Positions 55,600 to 64,000 of a stretch of 64,000 nucleotides of DNA are shown one piece after another. The DNA is from Azolla caroliniana (Eukaryota > Polypodiophyta), in contig JBHGNT010000004.1 in NCBI GenBank assembly GCA_043228905.1, forward strand, positions 2,666,001-2,730,000, in the 5' to 3' direction. The first letter of the stretch is position 1; each line of letters begins with the position of its first letter. The notes beneath the pieces were generated by a model. The model was not told the origin of the DNA. It saw nothing but the letters and a program-made list of their open reading frames with translations, and did not search any database. The translations under genes were made by a program, and so were the position numbers.

Positions 55600-56087
55600 T
55601 GTTACGAACACATCGAGCGCGGACTAGGACGGAGCACATATGATGGGGCTACGAGCAATAGATGAACTTGGAGCTAGATGCGACGAGGCTAGGAACTCTA
55701 GATGTTGTGAGTGACATGAGGGCATGAAGACAAAAATAATAATCAAGGAAACAAAGATGAGGCGAAACGAGAATACTAGATTGATGTGTCAATGACTGGT
55801 GTTGAATCCCTTGAAAGGGACCAAGAAGGTTACAAGTATTTATACTATAAGTTGAAGTACATGCATTAGAATATTTCGAAGAATATTCTAGAACCTTGGA
55901 ACTTTCTAGAACTTTGTAGATGTCTAGAGAGTATACCTAGATCATGTACATCTTATACAATGATATGTAGATCAAATATATTTTATACAATGCTCATATG
56001 AAGATGGTTGAGCATGATGTATTGTTCATGTGAGGTTGTGAGTTCAATCCTCACCCATTATATATTTTATGTCATTGTATTGTGACA
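55600..56087 (-). mobile_element. G-type solo LTR
   Basis: 488 bp, minus orientation, from TGTCACAATACAATGAC (56087) to GTTCGTAACA (55600). Perfect 5-bp duplication GAGGG (55595-55599, 56088-56092). The TATA region TATAGTATAAATAC reads minus. An antisense tRNA-like block lies near its start. Confidence 0.85.
55995..56057 (+). other. tRNA-like sequence, antisense in G-type LTR
   Basis: The plus strand reads TGGTTGAGCATGATG ... GAGTTCAATCCTCACCC: a good B-box and T-arm (GTGAG/CTCAC pairing) and a decayed D-arm. The LTR reads minus, so the tRNA-like strand is again antisense and near the LTR start. Confidence 0.55.
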
Positions 56088-56332
56088 GAGGGTAGCTAGG
56101 CCTCATATTTATAGCTAAACCTAAGGCCCCAGGCAAGTTCACAGTTGGCCTAATGGGTTGTCTCAATCCCAAGGATTAAAAGTAATCCTCCCCTTCTTTG
56201 CACTCTCGTTTAACCCTCACACTTTATCCACATTGTGAAGATTTTCGGCAACAATCTGAAAATCGTATGGAACGAGGGAAATCGACAAGGTGCAATGTGC
56301 ACATGTATGAAAGGAGTGATGGTTAAACGCGT

Positions 56333-56492
56333 TGTTGCGGTATTCCGCGAGTGTGTGTTGAAAGGGGCGGGACCACGGGGGTCTCGGACGAGGAAGTGAT
56401 GGGTGTCGAGAAGCCGACTTCTCTCCAGTCCCGGCTGCACTGGTTGTGGCGCAAGCCGGAGTGATTCCGGATGCGTACCGGCGGCTACCGAA

Positions 56493-56537
<45 letters not shown>

Positions 56538-57121
56538 ACGCGCGCATCACCGACTCAACACACGCCTCTTATGTACAAGAAACGAAGGGAAATAAACACA
56601 CCCGATACCAACAGAGACACAAATATGCACAACCTTTTATATATATAATTACAAGAGAAAGATACAACCCCGGCTTCGAGCAGGACCAAGGTAGGGTAGG
56701 TTACAACAATAGTCTACTGCCAAGCCGCTGATTGGGGAGCTCTCGGGCTCGTCGCGCCGAGCAAGGTCTTGCATAAGAGACCGAGCAAAAGCAAACCCTA
56801 AACATACACGAACTCTCGACCCATGCCACAACGAAGAAGAAGAAAGAAAGAAACTCCCAAAAGGAAACCCTAGAACGAAGCAAGAACAAGAGAAATTGCC
56901 TAACCCTAACTCTAACGGTATACCCTCCTAACTCGAAATGGGCAACTCCTCAACAAGGGACCTCTCCTTTTATAGACCAAGGAGGGGAGGGCGTTACAAT
57001 GTGGGACAAATACTCCCCTTTATTCTATACGTTGTTTCCTACTATACATGTGCACACGTCGCACACCACTGACTTGGCCTATTCCACCCGGGTTTCACAC
57101 TATAGCCAGAAATCTTCACGA
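56333..57121 (-). repeat. E-type LTR (3' LTR of a truncated element)
   Basis: 789 bp, minus orientation. It starts TGTCGTGAAGATTTCTGGC at 57121, after polypurine GGTTTGGTGGGGGTGGA on the minus strand (57122-57138). It contains telobox-like CCCTAA motifs, TATA (near 56970) and an AG microsatellite (56497-56535). About 240 bp of interior, ending like the interiors of elements A and B, remain to the right. Left flank is GCGT. Confidence 0.7.
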
Positions 57122-57387
57122 CATCCACCCCCACCAAACCGCACATCCACCAGTATGTGCCAAGAGGGAAAAAGGGTGAGAGATTTCGGCTGTCTTGTCT
57201 TATTGGCACCCGGCTGTCTTGTCGATCCGTCTTGCCGACTCCTTATTGGCCCATGCTTGCCTTTGTAGGTGTTGCCCATGTGCCGTCGTCGTTCCCTAAA
57301 TGCGCGTTCATTCTTCGGGCCTTAGGTGACCCCAATATGCGCTCCTTATTCCTTCTATGGTCGCCATGCCGTGTGGCATCTTCCGCA

Positions 57388-57452
57388 AGTAAGGGTTTGA
57401 ACCTTACACCTATAAAATAGGAGGCAATTGACATACCATTAGACTAGGTTAT
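57388..57452 (-). other. tRNA-like sequence, antisense in F-type LTR body
   Basis: The minus strand reads TAGTCTAATGGTATG from 57446 and GGTTCAAACCC from 57403 (43-base interval), with CCTA/TAGG pairing in the anticodon-arm position. It shows the best B box of the series. Confidence 0.65.
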
Positions 57453-58225
57453 TTCCTTTAAAATTTGTTTTCTTCATTGTACTTTTCACACGAACGGTTG
57501 GTACATGAGAGCTTGGATGAGGTACATGGTCATCATGCACCGCATGTGATGCATGAGGGCCAAATGGCAATCATGCATTGCATGCATTTCAAGCATTGTA
57601 TGCATGTACTACACCCTCACATGCACATATGCATGGGGGCATCTATATAAGGAGAGGAAGGGAAAGAAATCAAGCAATGTATGCAATCAATAGTAATTAA
57701 TAAATCTTAGTTATCTCATTGGCAATGTGTCTTGTATCTCAACTTTGAAGTCAAAAGTTCAAACCGAGAATTCGTCCCGTCCATATCTATCTATCAATCT
57801 ATCTTTAATACTTCTCGCATGCGATAGTCCTTCCGCCATTCCATTGTCTTCAACGATCCTTTCGATCCTCCATCACCACTTGCAGATAGAGGCCGGTGGT
57901 TGTCTGCGCACGTGTAACGCGCACATCGCAACGTTTGGCACATCTGTCACGTGCTTCACGACATCTTTGTGGTGCGGTAAATATTCTCTCCCTCTCACTC
58001 TCTCAGTCAACCCACACAAGCATCTTTGATAACAAGAACGACCCGATTGTAAACCTAAACAACAGTTGATTCCTTATAAGCACAAGTCACTCGATCCATC
58101 CTCCTTGGTCAAAGACCCCGGTGGTCCCGTTCAACCGACCCGTAGGCGCGGATTTCCGTGACAACATGTATAGAATAGTACGATAAATTCTCACCACGGG
58201 ATATTATATGCTCATGCCCGCAACA

Positions 58226-58790
58226 TACTCCCCCTCTTTAAAACATTGCACTCTTGGAATGGAAAGTTAGTTCTAAGAGTATTTTGAAGTTCCCATGGGG
58301 CATCTTTTATAGACTTATCCATCCATTTAATTTTAAAATTTTAGAACGCAATTTTTTTGGTTTAACATCGAGAATTATTTCTGGTACATGTGGTTTAGAA
58401 GATAATTCTTCAGAAGTAACCAAAGTTTCAATTGTCACTGTATTGTCACCAGAAGCAAGAAGTTCTTTTAGATGACTTACATGAAAAACTGGATGGATTT
58501 CAACGCTATCAGTAAGAGCGAGACGATAGGCCGATGAACCAATGTGTTTGAGGACTATAAAAGTTCCACAAAACCATGGGGCTAACTTAGCACACTTACC
58601 CGTAGACAATGTCTTAGAATTGTGAGGTACACATAAAAATACTTTCTGTCCAGGGTTGAATACACGAGGTTGCCTATTATGATAAGCATAAAAATGTGCT
58701 CTATCTTGAGATGTTTTTATATTATCTCATGCAATATGCAACATATCTTACATATCCCGTAGAAAGTTTTGCGTAGGTCATGATATAGCA
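58226..58790 (-). pseudogene. Chromovirus integrase C-terminal fragment
   Basis: Minus strand, open at 58307-58609: STGKCAKLAPWFCGTFIVLK, IGSSAYRLALTDSVEIHPVF, HVSHLKELL, SSKPHVPEIILDVKPKKLRS. This is the GPF/Y region and the approach to a chromodomain, which is cut short. Upstream, with two stops, QNFLRDM ... HFYAYHNRQPR is recognisable. PPT AAAGAGGGGGAGTA lies at 58226-58243. Truncated at about 58790 by the D-type LTR. Confidence 0.78.
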
Positions 58791-58794
58791 TGGT

Positions 58795-59084
58795 ATGGCT
58801 TCAAAAAGATCTGAACCCATGACTTTGTGTCACATATGTTGAAGCCCTACCATTAAGCTATATATCGTAATACGAGAAATATCATTTTCGTTTATTATTT
58901 CACTTAGGAAATCCATGTATATTCTAGATTTCTCTGGAACATTCTAGAAATGTCAAGAATACTCCTAAGCACGCTATAAAAAGAGGCACATGACATTATT
59001 TAGAACCAATTCGGTTCAACGCCAGTCTTAAGCCTCCTAGTTGTTCTTGTATCTTTCTCCTTATAATATATATCTTCTATTGTC

Positions 59085-59133
<49 letters not shown>
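58795..59133 (+). repeat. D-type LTR, plus orientation
   Basis: The counterpart of 23830-24238: shared ACGCTATAAAAAGAGGCAC, GGTTCAACGCCAGTCTTAAG and CT microsatellite (59090-59131). Left edge uncertain; no matching target duplication. Confidence 0.6.
58805..58866 (-). other. tRNA-like sequence, antisense in D-type LTR
   Basis: The minus strand reads TAGCTTAATGGTAGGGC from 58860, a near-consensus A box, and GGTTCAGATC from 58817, 43 bases apart. Confidence 0.65.
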
Positions 59134-59134
<1 letters not shown>

Positions 59135-59230
59135 GGTGAAAACACACAATTATATTTTAAATAAATGTGTGTTAAAAACACTACTTACAATGGGTGTGAC
59201 CATGAAGTATGGTCACCCACTAACTACACT

Positions 59231-59516
59231 ACACTACATGGGTAATGGAACATGTTGAATTGCCAATAGGCAAGACGAACATTCCACCGAGGAAAGGATT
59301 TCCACTTGCTCCAATAAAGAAAATTTCCACATTAGTACTCCCTTCAACTTTCGTAGATATGCTTTTCCTCCATGTCTACCATCGAATACAAAAGTGTTGC
59401 GCATATTCCAATTATGACGCAATCCCCAATATCTCAAAAATAGAAAAACAATCTCTATCTCTGACTTTGGGTTCACCTGTGTAAATTGTGCAAACACCCA
59501 CTGTCTGACTTTGGGT
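59231..59516 (-). pseudogene. LINE-like ORF C-terminal fragment
   Basis: Minus-strand codons FLFLRYWGLRHNWNMRNTFV then FDGRHGGKAYLRKLKG and SSVECSSCLLAIQ. The WGLRxxWNxRNxxVF phrase resembles the W-x-R-N-x2-V-F region after the LINE zinc segment. The frame continues into the Gypsy fragment at 59517 only by chance. Confidence 0.4.
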
Positions 59517-59665
59517 CCACCTATCGAATTAATAAGCGACCAAGGGGGGGCACTTTCTCGGCCAAGTAGTTGAAAGCCTGACGACATTCTATGCCGTTGT
59601 CCATAAACGGAGCACACCGTACTATCCACAAGCAAACGGGTTAGCTGAGTCGACGAACAAAACGG
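59517..59665 (+). pseudogene. Gypsy-2 integrase scrap
   Basis: About 145 bp homologous to 44433-44575 (ISDQGGHF to ESTNKT), with a one-base insertion in the G-run and a few substitutions. Its right end is fused to the 1169-bp segment, its left end to LINE-like DNA through the duplicated phrase CTGACTTTGGGTYCACCT (about 59460 and 59503). Confidence 0.88.
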
Positions 59666-60834
59666 GTACTCATATTAGTTACCATTTTTCGTGTTAAGAC
59701 TCTTAATAGTAAGATTTACAATGATTAGGGCTTTGCATTAGGATTCAGGATTCTCTAGCCTCACATTAAGTTAGGGTTTGGTATTATTGTAATCACAAAT
59801 TACAATGGCTAGGGTGGTTTTACATAAGGATTCAAGATTCTCTGGTCTCACAATGGTTAGGGTTTTGAATTATTGTAATTGGTTGCGATCATGACTGCCA
59901 TCTCCTTGTAGTCGAAGGATTATATATACTAAAACCAAACTAATCACATGGTGCCTCCTTCCTTAATCATATGGTGCTCTGAATCAGTGGGAAGAAAGAA
60001 AAGAGGATGGGCCAAATCTTGGAACTGGCCCCTTACGAATGCAAAGCTATAGTATATATTCTTGTATGTCATGATATCCTCCCAGCTCAATCACAGTTTG
60101 CCCAAAGTTTAACCTAATTATCCCTTAAGACCAAGAGATCCTACACCAAACTACAAGAAAAACAAAGTCAAACAGGGACAAAATTAAAGACACAACATAC
60201 ATACAACACGGGAGAAGATTGCTCCACTCTTCAAATTAGTATGTATAGTACATGTAAGTTACAGAAGATCATGTCTGAGACTTCACCCAGCTCTTCGAAA
60301 AACATCAACCCTTCCTCTCCTCTCCATGCCTCAAGTTAATCTACCTGTACATATGCTCATGACGGGATGGAGGCAGCTCGCCGGTCAAATAGGCATTTCC
60401 CACTACATCTTAGATCTAGAGTTGTCCTCTATAAATCATGTGGCCCAATTGCCTAATTGGGAGAACCCACTACCTTCTACTTCACGCAAAGCACTCGTTA
60501 ATTGTTCTCGGCCAGGAAACCTCCTGTTGTCCTGCCTTGCCTTGTAGAGAAGAACATTTGGTTTTATTTGACTCCCCATTCCAAGATAACAATGAACTCC
60601 TTGGTTCTCTCATCTAAGACGAACACTGGGCAACCATCTATCTATCTTATATGTCCATTAGTAATCTTCCTACCTCTATCCCTGGGGTCACAACAATCCC
60701 TTTGATAAGAGAGACATGTTTGGAAGCAATGGACGGTAGCACACCACCTCCTCTCAGCCCGTACGTACCTCCTTCACAAGACCTACAAGGCAACATGCAG
60801 TCAACAAAATTGTGTAGAGAACCAAATCTCTCAC
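59666..60834. repeat. 1169-bp segment, copy 2
   Basis: A direct-orientation copy of 34923-36091. Left junction: Gypsy-2 integrase. Right junction: Gypsy-2 gag through the shared bases CAC (60832-60834). Confidence 0.92.
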
Positions 60835-61855
60835 GAACTACCGTAGCAGTAACGACACCCTGGGCGGACCAGAGGTCGAAGGATCAGACACCTTACCGAC
60901 ACCGGAACTGGAAGGGCTAAGGCTGGAACCTCCGGAACCAGAAGCAGAGGAAGAGCGACCTCCAACACCGGAAGTCGAGGAGGAGAGGCCTCCGTCACCA
61001 AAAGAAGAGGAAAGACCATCGACACCGGAGAAAAACCAGGAACGACCACCAACACCACCAGCCCGCGCACCGATACCGGACGACAACATGCCGTTCCAGT
61101 ACTCCAAGTATAGAGATGATCCGGATGCCGAAGCTCATGTTCACGCCTTTGAACAGACATGGGAATCAAACCATGTGTCCCAGTGATTGACCCCGGAGGA
61201 AGAGGAACGCTCTAAGATAGCGGAATTCGGCGTCACATTGGAGGGACCAGCAACAAGATGGCGCCGGACGCAAGACCTGTCTACCATCACCACCTTCGCA
61301 TATTTAAAAGCTAAATTCTTGCATTTTTTCCAAAAGGAGGTGGACCAGACAGTAGTGGTGGGCTTGTTTTATACCATCCGACAAGAGGCAGGGGAGAGCA
61401 TTCCCCAGTTTGTCATCCAGTTTCAACAGATGCATAGCCAGCTTGCCCAAGCACCCCCGGAGGAGGAATTACGGACTATATTCCTAAATGCGCTCCGGGA
61501 ACCCCTACGCACGGTTTGCACGGTAATTGACTTCCGCGCAAGTACCATCGACCAGGTCATTGACCGGGTGAGAGAGATGGAAAAGACAAGCTCCTGGCTC
61601 ACACTAGGAGCACTCCAACGGGCGTTACCATCCGATGAAGACCTCCGGTTTCGGCAAGCGATACAGTGCACAATTTGCTTGAATTCCGGACACTCGGCAC
61701 TAGAATGCACTATGAGGACGCAATGTGTAATCTGTCAATCCAAGGGCCATATGACGGATAGGTGCGAGTATAATCTATTGAACCGGCAAGCACCGCCCGT
61801 CCGAAAAATAGAGCCACGCAACAGCCAGGATGAAGAAGAGGAATGTTGGCGGTGA
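60835..61855 (+). pseudogene. Gypsy-2 copy 2 gag
   Basis: It begins mid-gag at NYRSSND. The Pro/Glu linker is in frame here (it keeps the base lost from copy 1). The core MPFQYSKYRDDPDAEAHVHA is followed by TGA in place of the Arg of VSQRL, then continues open to both knuckles CTICLNSGHSALEC and CVICQSKGHMTDRC and ends in the same TGA as copy 1 (61853-61855), again directly before an ATG. Confidence 0.85.
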
Positions 61856-64000
61856 ATGGACCGCGACCGACCGGCACAGGATGTCTGGTATGGCGATCGA
61901 CGGGAAAATGATGTCTGGTACGGTGATCGGTGGGATAACCATGACTGGTATGATAGATATGATCGGTACCGGGATTACAATAGACGATACGAACATTACG
62001 ACCGGGAGCACTCCCCCGGGTAACGTCAGCAACGGGAGGAATATGGCAGATATAACGACCAACCTCGTCAAGAGTACCGCAATAAGAAGAACTATAACAA
62101 AAAACGACATTTCAAAAAAGGCAACCACCCACGGGATCCGGAACAAGGAGCTTCAAGCAGCCAACCGGCCCAAAACCCCGCGCTTACCACAGGACCTGCC
62201 CCGTATACAACAAACAATGCCGAATCCAGCAATACCCGGAAAGCCTACTGCTACTACTGCCGACAGGAAGGCCATTATAGTAATCAATGCCCGGTGAAGA
62301 GCTATGACAAACAACCGGCATTAAATATGGTAGTCCCTGAAGTGGCAGCTCTGCAGCAGGTGACCACAAGGTCGAAGGGCATGGCCAAGGAATGGGAGAC
62401 GCAGGAGAACATCCGGAAGCAAGCGACGGAATGGGTGAAGAAAGCAAACGAGCAAAACGTAACAGACTTACAGCGGCAAAAGGAGAACACCGTAGGGCTT
62501 GCCAGCGGCAGTCACTCGGAGAACAAGACATGGCAGGCGTTGCAAGAATGCCAGGAGAATCATCACCGGCACCGGTACTCTTCTCGAATCCGGAGGAGGG
62601 ACCAACGGTGGTGGACACCAACAATCCGGTAATCACTGCCATTGTAAAAGGGAAAGAACTCCTCGGCATAGTAATAGACGGAGGCTCTGGTGTGAATGTA
62701 ATAAGCCTCCGGACGTGTGATGCCCTGGGAATCCACGAGTGGGAGCCGTGTCCGTTCTGGTTATGGATGGCCGATACAAGCTCCGTGCGGCCGACAGGAT
62801 TAATACGAAAATTAGAAGTCACCGTTGGCGGTCATACATTTCACATCTCGGCAGTAGTGCTACAATTACAGACACAAGGCGCGTACCTGCTATTGCTGGG
62901 GCGGCCGTGGTTGAAAACGGCACATATCAAACATAATTGGAGGAAAAATATAATTACCTTCCGACGAGGAAAAGCCAAGGTATGTGTACCAACACAGCCA
63001 AGGACGAGCACTGGCAAGGAATGTACACCGTTGTATGCAGAGTGCGTCAACATGCTAGAAGGGTTAGCTGACGAAGAAGACGCTCAGTACTTGCAGGAAA
63101 ATCCGAAGATCGTACCCCTCTTCGAAATTGACATTGCCGAAGCAGTAGCACCATACTTACCACAGCCGGAAGAGACTGAAGTAGAACCGGATAAGGACGC
63201 AATCCGAGAGTTATGGCAAGCACAGGAAGCGTTGGAACGGGAAATGGTCGTTTCACAGCGCGTAAAAGCGTCGCAACTTGAAGAGGTGAACCTAGGGACC
63301 ACGAACGAAGCAAAACCGGTGCACATTGCCAAGGAGATGAAGTCCGAAGACAAAACGGAGATGATCACACTTCTCACGGAATTTCGCAACGTGTTTGCCT
63401 GGTCATACGAAGACATGCGAGGGCTCGACCCTCAGTTATACTAGCATCAGATTCACTTGAGCAAGGACGCAAAACCAGTGGCACAAAGACGGTACCGGAT
63501 GAATCCCAATTATGCCGCCAAAGTCGAGGAAATCGACAAACTGCTAAGAGTTGGCTTTATCCGTTCGGTAAAGAAAGCGACATGGCTGAGCCCGATCGTA
63601 GTCGTACCGAAGAAGAACGGAAAAATTCGAGTTTGTGTGGACTACCGGAAACTCAATGTGGCTACGGTAACGGATGCGTTTCCACTTCCGTTCACCGATG
63701 GATTGTTGGATGCCGTTGCCGGCCATGAGGTCTATAGCTTTCTAGACGGATTCAGCGGGTATAATCAGATCTGGATGCACCCCGACGACCAAGAGAAAAC
63801 TGCTTTCGTCACCGAATGGGGGGTGTTTGTGGCCGTGGTGATGATGTTCGGACTCAAAACGGCACCGGCAACATTCCAACGAATCATCATGGAAATCTTT
63901 GGTGAATATATCCTGGCTTTTATGCAGGTTTTCCTTGACGATTTCGCCATCTATAGCCGGGAAGAGGATCATTTGCAGCACCTCCGTCTTTGTCTAGAAA
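61856..64000 (+). pseudogene. Gypsy-2 copy 2 NC-protease-RT, truncated
   Basis: The same layout as 41147-43380. Several Arg codons of the Arg/Asp/Tyr stretch have become Trp, TAA occurs after EHSPG, and the knuckle CYYCRQEGHYSNQC is kept. The 76-bp deletion shifts the frame before protease VIDGGSGVNVIS. TAG interrupts at 63442-63444; RT then runs with a 3-base deletion through FLDGFSGYNQI and FLDDFAIYS to the window edge. Confidence 0.88.

Larger units (their letters stand above)
56234..58163 (+). mobile_element. H/E/F composite: LTR-class insertion with a nested reverse LTR
   Basis: A 1930-bp insertion in the chromovirus LTR with 4-bp duplication ACAT (56230-56233, 58164-58167). Its left end TGTGAAGATTTTCGGC and right end GATTTCCGTGACA are ends of the TGTCG...CGACA LTR class in plus orientation. 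A minus-orientation LTR (56333-57121) and part of its interior lie inside. A plus LTR body with antisense tRNA-like block and CTATATAAGGAG TATA follows (about 57370-58163). The junction between the nested piece and the outer LTR is unresolved. Confidence 0.6.
55497..58225 (-). mobile_element. Chromovirus 3' LTR interrupted by two insertions
   Basis: Read on the minus strand it starts TGTTGCGGGCATGAGC at 58225, directly after polypurine AAAGAGGGGGAGTA, and ends GTCCACAACA at 55497, giving 5-bp inverted tips TGTTG/CAACA. Removing the H-type composite (56234-58163 plus one ACAT) and the G-type solo LTR (55600-56087 plus one GAGGG) leaves a 302-bp LTR with TATAAATATGAGG in a proper place. The interior lies to the right. 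Confidence 0.75.
60835..64000 (+). mobile_element. Gypsy-2 second copy, partial, runs off the window
   Basis: Homologous to 39410-43380 of Gypsy-2, lacking the 5' LTR and the first ~100 gag codons. It has the empty site for the solo LTR (around 61513) and a 76-bp deletion at about 62553. Identity looks around 97% in coding DNA. Many differences are CG to TG or CA. Confidence 0.92.

Noticed and set aside
58795-59133. SINE (tRNA head plus body)
   Set aside because: The region 5' of the tRNA-like block on its own strand holds the TATA and CT tail, and the region 3' of it is chromovirus integrase; the order is wrong for a SINE and fits an LTR with an antisense block.

Overview
The window is nuclear DNA of a land plant and is almost entirely transposable-element sequence. 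Every long coding trace belongs to a retroelement, except a decayed pentatricopeptide-repeat (PPR) fragment at 36.0-36.6 kb. That fragment, initiator-Met-tRNA primer sites in Copia elements, chromovirus-type Gypsy pieces and GAG-only non-autonomous LTR elements all point to a vascular plant. The wording of the PPR repeats reminds me of homosporous ferns, but this is only an impression. I see no intact host gene, no rRNA gene, no functional tRNA gene and no CRISPR array.

Layout. 0-6.3 kb: AT-rich DNA with three 3' ends of one LINE family and two degenerate repeats. 6.3-10.3 kb: Copia-1, a complete insertion (LTRs, primer site, GTTTG target duplication) that has lost reverse transcriptase and RNase H. 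10.3-16.2 kb: LINE relic, AACCGG-rich repeat and a decayed array of about 150 bp period. 16.2-23.3 kb: a Gypsy gag-protease relic split by a young 5.7-kb Copia (17080-22819) whose LTRs carry a 54-bp minisatellite. 23.3-32.1 kb: chromovirus fragments, then one minus-strand Gypsy gag broken into four pieces by two solo LTRs and a GAG-only element (element B, 25179-29544), which itself holds a solo LTR. 32.1-36.6 kb: LINE relic, repeats, and a segment duplicated later in the window.

36.6-54.9 kb is a four-level nest: Copia-2 contains a solo LTR (outer ends 38411 and 54052), which contains a Gypsy element (38643-53695), which contains a further solo LTR (40089-40801) and a second GAG-only element (element A, 45325-50129). 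Without its inserts the Gypsy is about 9.5 kb and carries, after integrase, an extra coiled-coil reading frame of about 930 codons. 55.5-58.8 kb: a roughly 302-bp chromovirus LTR interrupted twice. 58.8-64 kb: LTR and LINE fragments, a piece of Gypsy integrase, the 1169-bp duplicated segment, and a second Gypsy copy running off the window.

Four patterns stand out. (1) LTRs of several families carry a tRNA-like sequence with A-box and B-box spacing, always antisense and near the LTR start. (2) Solo LTRs and GAG-only elements of a TGTCG...CGACA class have 4-bp target duplications that mostly centre on CpG. (3) The two GAG-only elements share gag, primer site, 3' end and a repeated module but have different LTRs. 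(4) The Gypsy has the extra 3' frame. No coding sequence here looks able to make a complete functional product; the intact parts are LTRs, primer sites and domain-sized open stretches.
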